Shown here: positions 54,021-62,177 of the stretch, one piece after another
How the letters are laid out: each line of letters begins with the position of its first letter
How positions within the stretch are numbered: position 1 is the first letter of the stretch
Assembly (NCBI GenBank): GCA_900545135.1
Contig: UQXL01000012.1
Span: forward strand, 1-64,000
Reading direction: 5' to 3'
DNA from: an uncultured Eubacteriales bacterium
GTDB lineage: Bacteria; Bacillota; Clostridia; Peptostreptococcales; Anaerovoracaceae
DNA length: 64,000 bases
Notes under the pieces: generated by a model
Database searches by the model: none
What the model saw: only the letters and a program-made list of their open reading frames with translations
Told to the model about the DNA's origin: nothing
Translations under genes and position numbers: made by a program

Positions 54021-56018
54021 TTAAGCTTCTTCATTTTTTGCTTCGCTTTCGCCGTTCTTTCTTCCTATCCTGCCGATAACTATGACAGCCGCCGCCAGAG
54101 CAAGGCCTATAAATGAAACAGAATAGCTCGGATATATGAGCAGTATTCCTGCCGCCGCACACATTACTCTGACTGCTACGTTGAGTTTCCTCTTAATAAA
54201 GCCCTCTATCGCGTAATCCATGAAGAATACACCGATTACGGCTGTGAGCATATCTATCGCTATCTCGACAAATTCTCCCTGACCGACCAGCGTAGGGTTA
54301 ATTACGAAGAAATACGGTATCAGAAAGCCCGGTATGGCCAGCTTAAGTGCTGTGATTCCTGTCTTCATCGGGTTGGAGCCTGCTATGCCTGCTGCTGCAA
54401 AGGCTGCCAGCGATACAGGCGGTGTCAGCGTTCCCAGGATAGCGAAATGGAAGATGAACAGGTGGGCTGCTATAGGTTCCGCGCCCAGCTCGATAAGCGC
54501 AGGAGCGCACAGTACTCCCAGGAGAGTGTATGTGGCCGGTGTTACGAGGCCTGTTCCAAGGAGCAGCGCCGCCAGCTGAGTAAGTATGAGGGCGACCACG
54601 AGATTCCCGCCGGAAAATTCAGTGATCAGAGCGCCGACTTTCTGACCCAGTCCGGTCATGCTGAGAGTCGCTATAATAACGCCTGCCGAAGCGCATGCTG
54701 CTGAAACTGAAAGCATTGATTTCAAGGCCATCCTGCATGTCTTTCTCAGGATCTGCAGATTGAGCCTGGTATCTTTCTTAAAATTCGTTACCACCAGCAG
54801 CGCCAGCGTGGAACAGATTGCCGCCATCAAAGCCGAGAACTGCATAGCCATCAGGACTATCAGAATCACGATAGGCAATATGAGAAAAACGGCGTCTTTG
54901 AGGGATTGGCGTTTGTTAGGAAGCGAATCCTTTGGAAGTCCTACAAGTCCTTCTTTCGTGCTCCTTACGTGCACTGAGTTGAATAGGCTGATATAGTACA
55001 GTATGGCCGGTATGAGCGCCGCCACGGCGACGCTCCAGTAGCTCATATCCAGGAATTCAGCGATCAGGAATGCTGTCGCACCCAGAACAGGCGGAGTTAT
55101 GGATCCTCCGGCCGACGATACGGCTTCGACCGCGCCGGCATATGTAGGCTTGAATCCCATCATCTTCATCAGAGGAATGGTGATGGAGCCTGTGGCCGTG
55201 ACGTTGGCCACCGTGCTTCCTGAAACAGTTCCCATCATGGCGCTGGAGATTACGGCTACCTTGGCCGGACCGCCCGTATATCCTCCGGCTACGGAGAACG
55301 CCAGCCTCATGAAATACTGCAGCGCACCGCTGGCCTGAAGTAGCGCCGAAAAAATGAGGAAAGCTGCTATTTCTACTGATGCCGTTCCCAGCGTGGAGCT
55401 GAACAGACCCTCAGTTCCGACGCAGATCATATTTACAATTCTTGAAAATTCATATCCCTTATGGGCCAGTGCGCCCGGCATGTATGGGCCCACCAGACAA
55501 TACGCTATGGCCACAAAGGCGATTATTACCATCGGGATTCCTATGGATCTTCTCGTTGATTCCAGTACGGCTATTACCAGGATAGTAAGCATCACTATAT
55601 CCAGCGTGGTCAAGCTGTAGCTGAAGAATTTCATCCAGTTGGTGAGAGCGTACAGCGCAGCCGCCACTCCCACCACAGTACAGAAGATGTTGAAGATCAG
55701 TTCTGCCTTAGTTCCCTGCTTGAATATCTTCGACGGATAAACCATGGGAGCGGCAAACAGTATGACGCATACGTGGGATATTCTGTGTACCATTACTGTA
55801 GGCATGCCGAAGAGTCCTATGTATAAAGTGTATAAAACTATGCCTATGCTCACTATGGTGAACATGATGTTGATGATCTTTTTTCCGTCGGCGCCTTTTA
55901 ATTTCACATCGTCTACAGCGCCTATGGAGCCGTCGTTGAGTTTGGCCAGAATGTCAGAGTTGGCGTTTTCTCTAGGCTCCATCGTCCTTTCTTCGTTGTC
56001 CTTTACTTTGCTTTTCAA
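54021..56018 (-). CDS. TRAP transporter fused permease (TAXI type)
   Basis: 665 residues with about 16-18 membrane helices, in which the small (DctQ) and large (DctM) subunits are fused, as in TAXI-TRAP systems. Typical segments: TGSITIPLMKMMGFKPTYAGAVEAVSSAGGSITPPVLGATAFL and LGTGLVTPATYTLLGVLCAPALIELG. It starts with TTG at 56018 (GGAGG eight bases upstream); an ATG at 55982 with AAGGAC is the alternative. The amidohydrolase gene begins 15 bases after it. Confidence 0.92.
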   Translation of the reverse strand: MKSKVKDNEERTMEPRENANSDILAKLNDGSIGAVDDVKLKGADGKKIINIMFTIVSIGIVLYTLYIGLFGMPTVMVHRISHVCVILFAAPMVYPSKIFKQGTKAELIFNIFCTVVGVAAALYALTNWMKFFSYSLTTLDIVMLTILVIAVLESTRRSIGIPMVIIAFVAIAYCLVGPYMPGALAHKGYEFSRIVNMICVGTEGLFSSTLGTASVEIAAFLIFSALLQASGALQYFMRLAFSVAGGYTGGPAKVAVISSAMMGTVSGSTVANVTATGSITIPLMKMMGFKPTYAGAVEAVSSAGGSITPPVLGATAFLIAEFLDMSYWSVAVAALIPAILYYISLFNSVHVRSTKEGLVGLPKDSLPNKRQSLKDAVFLILPIVILIVLMAMQFSALMAAICSTLALLVVTNFKKDTRLNLQILRKTCRMALKSMLSVSAACASAGVIIATLSMTGLGQKVGALITEFSGGNLVVALILTQLAALLLGTGLVTPATYTLLGVLCAPALIELGAEPIAAHLFIFHFAILGTLTPPVSLAAFAAAGIAGSNPMKTGITALKLAIPGFLIPYFFVINPTLVGQGEFVEIAIDMLTAVIGVFFMDYAIEGFIKRKLNVAVRVMCAAAGILLIYPSYSVSFIGLALAAAVIVIGRIGRKNGESEAKNEEA

Positions 56019-56048
56019 GATAAGTTCCTCCTATCTTAATGAGACGAT

Positions 56049-56092
56049 AAGCTGCCCTCAGCCGCCGTTTCGCAGGCGATCCGGGGCAGCTT
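56049..56092 (-). promoter_or_regulatory. Intercistronic hairpin between TAXI binding protein and permease genes
   Basis: AAGCTGCCC and GGGCAGCTT pair around a 26-base loop, without T-run on the coding strand. In many ABC and TRAP operons such a stem protects the abundant binding-protein message. The role is inferred. Confidence 0.55.
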
Positions 56093-56129
56093 TACAGATT
56101 CAGGTCGGGTGTTTTGTTTCAGACATTGT

Positions 56130-57137
56130 TTATTTCAGCTCTACGCCTTGTTCTTCAAAGTATTTCATCGCCCCCGGATGTACTTCGATCGGCATGCCGT
56201 CCAAAGCCTCTTCAAGAGTTATGACTTCAAATTCGCTCTTGACTTTGTAAATCTCTTCAAGATTTTCAAAGACGGCTTTCGTCATCTGATACACCACATC
56301 CTCAGGAACGTCCTTGTTTACTATTGCTATGTGTTTCATAGCCACCGTAGGGCACGAGTCAGTATCCATGATTATTCCAGGAACATCGTCTTTTACCATA
56401 GGCATGCTGATGAACTCAGGATAGGCTTCGAGGCACTTGTCTATTACGTCCTGTGACATAGGGATAAATCTGGTGTCTCTTGAGCTTGCCATATCTACCA
56501 TGCTGGCAAGTCCAGGGGCTGCGGTACCTATGTACGCGTCTATATGTCCGTCTTTCATCTGGGTAAGCGCTTCCGACATGGTAAGGTATTCGATGTCGAC
56601 CTTATCTACGTCGACGCCGGCCATCGGGAAGAAGATGTTTTCTGCCAGATAAACGTCGTTGCTGCCAGGTGCGCCTATGGCTACTTTCTTTCCCTCGAAG
56701 TCTTTCCATTCCTTGATACCGGATGATTCAAGGGCGATCGACCAGGTAATGCCGTAATGGGCGCAGAACCAGCCGTAGACGTTTTCAGTCTTTTCCTTGC
56801 CCTCGAAATCCGCTCTCGCTTCCCAGCCGTCCTTGCATACATTGGAAGAAGCTATGCCAAATTCTCTTTCACCGCTCTGAACGGTTTCCACATTTTCCAC
56901 GCTTCCTCTAGGGCTGGTTACCGGAGTGAGGTTCATTCCCTCGATGTCCGTGTTGACGATCTGGGCTATTGCCGTACCGAGCATCATGTATCCGCCCGTG
57001 GCGTTCATGGTGCCCATGGTATACTGCATAGATTCTCCTGAAGTTTCTTCTTTTTTGTCGTCTCCTCCGCATCCTGCCAGCGTGAGCATGAGCATGCTGA
57101 CGACCAGTACGACTGCCATAATTCTCTTGCGTTTCAT
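56130..57137 (-). CDS. TAXI-family TRAP solute-binding lipoprotein
   Basis: 335 residues. A lipobox (LAGC) lies near residues 20-23. The TMGTMNATGGYMMLGTAIAQIVN segment and the VAIGAPGSNDVYLAENIF region are TAXI signatures (TRAP-associated extracytoplasmic immunogenic protein family). GGAGG precedes the ATG. It binds the solute delivered to the fused permease encoded next. The ligand cannot be read from the sequence. Confidence 0.93.
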   Translation of the reverse strand: MKRKRIMAVVLVVSMLMLTLAGCGGDDKKEETSGESMQYTMGTMNATGGYMMLGTAIAQIVNTDIEGMNLTPVTSPRGSVENVETVQSGEREFGIASSNVCKDGWEARADFEGKEKTENVYGWFCAHYGITWSIALESSGIKEWKDFEGKKVAIGAPGSNDVYLAENIFFPMAGVDVDKVDIEYLTMSEALTQMKDGHIDAYIGTAAPGLASMVDMASSRDTRFIPMSQDVIDKCLEAYPEFISMPMVKDDVPGIIMDTDSCPTVAMKHIAIVNKDVPEDVVYQMTKAVFENLEEIYKVKSEFEVITLEEALDGMPIEVHPGAMKYFEEQGVELK

Positions 57138-57222
57138 AATAAGTCCTCCTTCATTTTTTGATAGCCTCTTTTGCGTGACCTCTATATAGAACGGCTTTCG
57201 CCGGCCTATAACTTATTTATAC

Positions 57223-57335
57223 CGTTGGCCCGGCCGCGTCATACCGCCAGTGTCACCGGTTCACGTTGGCCCGGCCGCATCATACCGCCAGTATCACCGG
57301 TTCACGTTGGCCCGGCCGCGTCATACCGCCAGCAA
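57223..57335. repeat. 41-bp tandem repeat including the lactate permease stop codon
   Basis: CGTTGGCCCGGCCGC-(G/A)-TCATACCGCCAGT(G/A)TCACCGGTTCA repeats from 57223, 57264 and 57305 (third copy partial). The TCATACCGCCAG segment of the third copy is the gene's last codons and TGA stop; the earlier copies duplicate them downstream of the gene. Confidence 0.9.
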
Positions 57336-58967
57336 AGCCAGGGCGCCCAGAACGGCGGCCGTTATGACTGTAGGGGCAAGTGTATGTCTGTATATCTCAG
57401 CTTCTTTTCCTGATTTCTCAGCGGCAGCCGCCACCAGGGCTGTAGTAGTCGGACCTATCGCGCCTCCCACCGATGCAGATACTGACTGCACGGCGCATAT
57501 TATCGCCGGAGCCATACCGAGGGAAATCGCCGCTGTCTCCTGCAAGGAGCCGAATAATATATTGGCGTTGGTATTGCTTCCTGTTATGAATGCCCCCAGC
57601 ACTCCGATAACAGATGACATGAAAGCATATCCCTGGCCGGCCAGCTCCACTATCGCTTCGGAAAGTATCGTGGTCATGCCGGAGTCCATCATGATGGACG
57701 CTGTGCATAGCAAAAGCAGAAGCGTGATCTCAGTGGACTTTATCTTATTGACAGTGGTCTTTGCTATAGTTTTTATGTCTCCTTTTTTGAGCAGACCAAT
57801 CTTTAAATAATATACGACGCTGATGGCCGTTGCTATTACTATTATCGAAAATGGATATTTCAGGATATTGAAAGTTACATAGTCTTCTTCCGCTTCCACC
57901 ATGACTCCGCCGGCCGATTCGTATCCCGGAAAAGAAAATGAAAGTTCGAGGCTAGGTTTCAGCAGGAAAAATCCTATGGACATGACGATGACCATTATGT
58001 AAGGCAGCACGCTGTCCAGGAGTCTCCCGTTATTTGCACGAAGCTTTGGAGAGTCGCAAAATTCCGGAGAATCGCAAAGCTCCGGAGAATTGCAAAGCTC
58101 CGGAGAATTGCAAAGCTCCGGAGAACGGCCATCGGCTGCATGGCACGTGGTTTGCTCACGGACCTCCGCCGGCTGAGCAGCACTGCTTTTCCTCTGTTTT
58201 CTGCTGAAAATCCTATGGGTCAGTATCATGACAGCAACGCCTATCATCCCAGTCACAAATCCTATGACAGAGACCATCTCCATATGAGCCATCGCAACCA
58301 GCGCAGCCGTCATCACCAGCCAGGCAGGAATTATATATTTCAGCCCTTGGGCAAGGAACTTAAAACCTCCGTATATAAAACAAACGCCCAGTCCGCAACA
58401 TACCATTCCAACAGAGCCGAAATGGGACATGCTTATGAGCGTATCCTTTACAGGTGAATCGGTCACCAGATCTATAGCGAAAATAGAAGAACCCATGGAG
58501 CCGAAGGTTATGCCCCACGAATGGCCCAGCAGAGAGGCAGCCGCCGACTTGGCCACGTCAAATCCCGATTTGACCAAAATGGTGGTGGCTATTACTGCAG
58601 GCAGTCCGTATCCGGCGATCCCCTGCAGGAATGCTGAAAATGCCCATGTGATCATTATGAACAGGGCAAACTCGTCTTTGAAAACTCTGGACAGAAATCC
58701 GTTGATCACTTCAAATCCGCCGGATATATCGACAAGGTTATACAGCAGCATCGCGCCCAGCGCTATCAGACCCACGAATAGCGCCATTACAGCGCCCTTG
58801 CTCAGGGTTATCCCCATTCCCAGGGCTCCCGGCCTGAACCAGAACACAAATTCAACTGCTGCGACTGCGAAAGCTATCGCACTTGAGTATTTTGCCGGCA
58901 GGCTTATCACAAGCAGGCATACCAGCAATACCGCTATCGGTAATAATGATAATAAAAATTCTGCCAT
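57321..58967 (-). CDS. L-lactate permease family transporter
   Basis: 548 residues with about 13 membrane helices. VGLIALGAMLLYNLVDISGGFEVI, IAGYGLPAVIATTILVKSGFD and VGGAIGPTTTALVAAAA are family signatures. Lactate, glycolate or a related 2-hydroxy acid is the likely substrate. A cytoplasmic loop near residues 278-310 holds a hexapeptide repeat (SPELCN/D) that is not part of the family. GGAG precedes the ATG. A LysR-type regulator is divergent from it, so it is probably the regulated gene. Confidence 0.9.
   Translation of the reverse strand: MAEFLLSLLPIAVLLVCLLVISLPAKYSSAIAFAVAAVEFVFWFRPGALGMGITLSKGAVMALFVGLIALGAMLLYNLVDISGGFEVINGFLSRVFKDEFALFIMITWAFSAFLQGIAGYGLPAVIATTILVKSGFDVAKSAAASLLGHSWGITFGSMGSSIFAIDLVTDSPVKDTLISMSHFGSVGMVCCGLGVCFIYGGFKFLAQGLKYIIPAWLVMTAALVAMAHMEMVSVIGFVTGMIGVAVMILTHRIFSRKQRKSSAAQPAEVREQTTCHAADGRSPELCNSPELCNSPELCDSPEFCDSPKLRANNGRLLDSVLPYIMVIVMSIGFFLLKPSLELSFSFPGYESAGGVMVEAEEDYVTFNILKYPFSIIVIATAISVVYYLKIGLLKKGDIKTIAKTTVNKIKSTEITLLLLLCTASIMMDSGMTTILSEAIVELAGQGYAFMSSVIGVLGAFITGSNTNANILFGSLQETAAISLGMAPAIICAVQSVSASVGGAIGPTTTALVAAAAEKSGKEAEIYRHTLAPTVITAAVLGALALLAV
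58043..58126 (-). repeat. 18-bp in-frame repeat inside the permease gene
   Basis: Five units of GCTCCGGAGAATTGCAAA type (first two and last diverged) encode repeated SPELCN-like hexapeptides. The two central copies are identical, which suggests recent slippage. The unit length is a multiple of three, so copy-number change keeps the frame. Confidence 0.9.
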
Positions 58968-59041
58968 AATTCTCCATGTCCCTCCAAGAAAATATTACCA
59001 TGGCCGCAATTTTCAGCGGTAATACCTTAATATCATATTCT

Positions 59042-59058
59042 CATACTTTTTTAGTATG
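59042..59058. promoter_or_regulatory. Candidate LysR box between permease and regulator
   Basis: CATACT-TTTTT-AGTATG is a perfect dyad with the T-N11-A core of LysR sites. It lies in the divergent region, 75 bases from the permease start and about 105 from the regulator start. Confidence 0.5.
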
Positions 59059-59163
59059 ACTCCTTGGGAAATACAGGTGTTATACTTTTTAAAAAGGACA
59101 GAAAACTACATACATAGTTTAGAACGGCAGGCTTTGTTATTCTTTTGCTTCCGAGGTAGATCT

Positions 59164-60036
59164 ATGGATATTCGCGTACTAAAAAACTTCATGAAAATTG
59201 CGGAACAAGGTTCTATATGCAAAGCTGCCGAATCGCTGCACATTTCCCAGCCGCCTTTGAGCCGTCAGCTTAAATCTCTGGAATATGAGCTTGGGATAAA
59301 AATTTTCGAGCGTTCTCCCAAAGGCGTACAGCTCACGGAAAAGGGTCATCTCCTCTATAAAAGGGCCGCGTCCCTGATTTCCTACAATGATCTCATCATA
59401 CGCGAACTCACGACCAACACCGACATAATACGCGTAGGCGTGACCACTTCCCTGGTCGAATACGCCCTCGGCTACGTAAAGGAATTCAGCAAAGACAATT
59501 CCGTTTACTTTGAATTTACGGAGAAAAACACTTTCGAGCTTCTGGAGCTTTTAAAAAACATCATGCTGGACATGGTATTCATGCGAACTCCTTTTGAATT
59601 CGACAGCCAATTTACTTCCGCCAAGCTTGCCGACGATTGCCTGGTTGCTATCGGCGATCCGTATTTTTTCAGTGATGAGGAAAAAGAAACCATCTCTCTT
59701 CACCAGCTGCAGGACACTCCTATCATCACGGTAAAGCGCTGGAAAAACTATATAGATTTCGCCGCAGAAAGCGACGAGCGCACAAGCCTCGATTATCATT
59801 TTGTATGCGACGACAACAGGACTGCCTTTTCTATGGCTCAAGGCGGCATGGGCGTAGCCATACTTCCCGGATCTATTACTAACTTTTATTCTGAGAAAAC
59901 TCTCCTGACCAAAGAGATACAAAGCGTCGAAACGCTCAAAAGCGATATTTACATCGTCTTTCCGGCCGTCAGAACTCTCGAACCCGCCGCATCTGAATTC
60001 GTAAACTTTATCATGCAGAACCCGCAAAATCTCTGA
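59164..60036 (+). CDS. LysR-family transcriptional regulator
   Basis: 290 residues. The N-terminal winged helix reads MDIRVLKNFMKIAEQGSICKAAESLHISQPPLSRQLKSLE, a textbook LysR helix-turn-helix, followed by a periplasmic-binding-like effector domain. GAGGT precedes the ATG at 59164; the open frame extends upstream without start signals. Probably controls the divergent permease gene and itself. Confidence 0.92.
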   Translation: MDIRVLKNFMKIAEQGSICKAAESLHISQPPLSRQLKSLEYELGIKIFERSPKGVQLTEKGHLLYKRAASLISYNDLIIRELTTNTDIIRVGVTTSLVEYALGYVKEFSKDNSVYFEFTEKNTFELLELLKNIMLDMVFMRTPFEFDSQFTSAKLADDCLVAIGDPYFFSDEEKETISLHQLQDTPIITVKRWKNYIDFAAESDERTSLDYHFVCDDNRTAFSMAQGGMGVAILPGSITNFYSEKTLLTKEIQSVETLKSDIYIVFPAVRTLEPAASEFVNFIMQNPQNL

Positions 60037-60306
60037 TCTTCGACTCAGTTAGGGCTGCAAGGGTGTTATGCATCTTTTATTTTTATGTCGGCAAAATAAA
60101 AAAATTCCTGAAATTTTTAAAAAACCCTGTTGCAAAACCGTCTTTTCTCCGTATAGGTATGTAGAAGCGGAAAAAAGGCTCCCGCGAGTTGCCAGTGAAA
60201 GGAGGTTTCAAATAATATCAGTTATAGTTTTGGACAAAGAATAATTTTGCAAAGCAGTATGATTATTCAAAAATTATTTTTGTGTGAAAAGAAAAGGATA
60301 AATAAA

Positions 60307-60890
60307 ATGAAGGAAAGAATGTCACATAAAGTAGTATCAATATTGCTGGTTATTTCAATATTCACGGTATCAGGTCTGGCGGCTTTTGCGTCAGAAAACA
60401 TCCCTGCTGAAAGTGAAAAAGTCGTTTGCTCCACTACTCTCAGCCATACACTAGCTTTTAGTATAATAAATGGATCAGAAGAAAACGGCGACAACGGCAG
60501 CAACAGCGGTATAACCTTATTTGGAAATGAACGGTATAAATATAAAACAGTAATAAATTACGGTTCGTGGGAAAAGCGAAAACTTTCACAATTTCAAAAG
60601 CTCAAGCCAAGACTTCAGCTGCTTATAAAAATGCTGTATTAACCGCTGTTGCCCTTGCGATAGGATCAACTGGCGTTGCTTCTACCATTATCAGCTCAAT
60701 CGGAGCTTATCTGGTAAGTACTTTCTATAACGATCCTGATGATGCCGCCGGAACCTATACTATACAAAGACGCAGCGCAACAAAATATCAGCGTAATGTG
60801 CTTACAGGGCATAGCGCAATTATTGATAAAGGTTATCAGTTTAAAATTACTCACAAGAGCAAAACGGTGACCAAAACCTTTTGGTATTAA
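60307..60890 (+). pseudogene. Frameshifted gene for a secreted protein of unknown family
   Basis: Starting at ATG 60307 (AAGGAT upstream) the frame gives a signal peptide (SILLVISIFTVSGLAAFA) and about 90 residues, ending at 60642. A second frame from about 60567 continues with SKAQAKTSAAYKNAV, a hydrophobic stretch (TAVALAIGSTGVASTIISSIGAYLVSTFY), and a basic/aromatic tail ending in WY. The two overlap and read naturally as one protein of about 190 residues with a one-base slip near the A-run at 60570-60575. I cannot say whether it is a true mutation, a sequencing error or programmed. No family recognised; a secreted peptide toxin is only a guess. Confidence 0.55.
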
Positions 60891-61063
60891 AAGTTTGTAA
60901 TATTCTGTATATCTTGTGCTTATTTCAGAGAACCCATCGACAAATACTGTTCACCAGTGGTTTTTAAAAATATCATAGAGTCACGAATGTTGCGGCTCTA
61001 TATGATAAATCATTGCAAATATTTCTTGTTTAGTTATAATATTCATAAAAAGAGGTATCGAAA

Positions 61064-61456
61064 ATGAATCGCATTAAACAATTCAAAAAAGATAAGCGAA
61101 AAGCATGGATAATAAGCTTAATACTTATCGCTTTAGCTTACGTCATAGTAAAAGCTGTATTTGCCGGATTCATCAGCCCCGTAATAGGTATACTTCTGTG
61201 CTTTCCGTTAATTATAATATGTATATATTTAGACGAAAAGCTTGAGAAATATTGCAAAACCGAATTCCCTATACGGATTTTCAATGCAGTTGTCACGTTT
61301 ATCATCGTATACATCGCGTTTTTCTCCTCTTTAAGTTTTAAGCCTGAAATAATGTGCGCTATAGGCTCACTCTATCTCACAGCAATAAGCTTTTATGAGT
61401 ACAAAAATTATCCAAAGAAGATGGCAGAGCATGAATCCAAAGCAACAGACCATTGA
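61064..61456 (+). CDS. Small membrane protein of unknown function
   Basis: 130 residues with about four membrane helices (roughly residues 13-32, 34-52, 70-88, 92-108) and a charged N-terminus (KQFKKDKRKA) on the cytoplasmic side. AGAGGT lies upstream of the ATG. It follows the frameshifted secreted-protein gene. A small polytopic membrane protein after a secreted protein would fit an immunity or export partner, but this is speculative. Confidence 0.6.
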   Translation: MNRIKQFKKDKRKAWIISLILIALAYVIVKAVFAGFISPVIGILLCFPLIIICIYLDEKLEKYCKTEFPIRIFNAVVTFIIVYIAFFSSLSFKPEIMCAIGSLYLTAISFYEYKNYPKKMAEHESKATDH

Positions 61457-61483
61457 TATATCAGGTGCGGACACAAACAAAAA

Positions 61484-61524
61484 GGCCCTTTCGTTAGAAA
61501 AATTTTTCTAGCGAAAGGGCTTTC
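61484..61524. terminator. Terminator with a long palindromic stem
   Basis: GGCCCTTTCGTTAGAAAAA pairs with TTTTTCTAGCGAAAGGGC (one wobble) and is followed by TTTCA. It separates the membrane protein gene from the convergent toxin-antitoxin pair. Confidence 0.85.
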
Positions 61525-61568
61525 ACATCATCTAAACTAATGTCTCTGTTAGATTTAATTTTTAACTC

Positions 61569-61886
61569 TTATAATCCGCTAATTATATTCAAATAATCTT
61601 GTTTCTGGCCTGCTGCCGCATAAATTATCACTTGCCGTTTTTTATCATCTATTCTATAAAAAACGAGATTTTTTTCCAATATTAAAACCATATACCTCTG
61701 CCGGCGGAGTATATGATACCTGGGCACAGTCCCCATATCAAGGTATTCTTCGAGCAGCATGAGACTTTTCTCCAGTTCTTCAAGTTTTTCCAATGCAGCA
61801 TCTGAACCGAAGTTCTCGTTGATATGCAGAATGATCTGTCTTATCTGTTCATCTGCCGTGTCTGTACGGACGACGTTATATTTCAT
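61569..61886 (-). CDS. RelE/ParE-family toxin
   Basis: 105-residue protein with the RelE/ParE fold pattern: YNVVRTDTADEQIRQIILHI, PRYHILRRQRYMVLILEKNLVFYRIDDKKRQVIIYAA. It may cleave mRNA on ribosomes (RelE) or inhibit gyrase (ParE); which one cannot be told. Its ATG overlaps the antitoxin stop codon (ATGA), so translation is coupled. Confidence 0.88.
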   Translation of the reverse strand: MKYNVVRTDTADEQIRQIILHINENFGSDAALEKLEELEKSLMLLEEYLDMGTVPRYHILRRQRYMVLILEKNLVFYRIDDKKRQVIIYAAAGQKQDYLNIISGL

Positions 61887-62167
61887 TCCGCCTCTCCCCT
61901 TAGCATTTTTCTTAAATCCTGAAAAGTGTTTTCTATAGGTTCAAGACGGCAATTTTTCACATCGTCCTCTGCATCAGCCAAAATTTCCAAAAGCTCAATC
62001 CGCGATTTCATTCTTTTATATTCTTCGTAAGACAGTGAAACAGTATCGCCGCGTCCGTTTACGGTAATGATGACCGCTTCTTTGTTTTCTCTGCACTGCC
62101 TTGATATCTCGCTGTAATGATTTCTTAAATCTGCTGATGGACGAATAGTTTCGTTTAATGTTATCAT
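61883..62167 (-). CDS. Phd/YefM-family antitoxin
   Basis: 94-residue antitoxin: NETIRPSADLRNHYSEISRQCRENKEAVIITVNGRGDTVSLSYEEYKRM is the Phd/YefM DNA-binding fold, followed by a C-terminal helix that neutralises the toxin. AAAGGA precedes the ATG. Expected to repress its own operon. Confidence 0.9.
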   Translation of the reverse strand: MITLNETIRPSADLRNHYSEISRQCRENKEAVIITVNGRGDTVSLSYEEYKRMKSRIELLEILADAEDDVKNCRLEPIENTFQDLRKMLRGEAE

Positions 62168-62177
62168 GATAAATCCT

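Noticed and set aside
60160..60240. Structured RNA before the frameshifted gene
   Set aside because: A GGAGG-containing stretch looked ordered, but no stable, complete fold or start codon could be supported.
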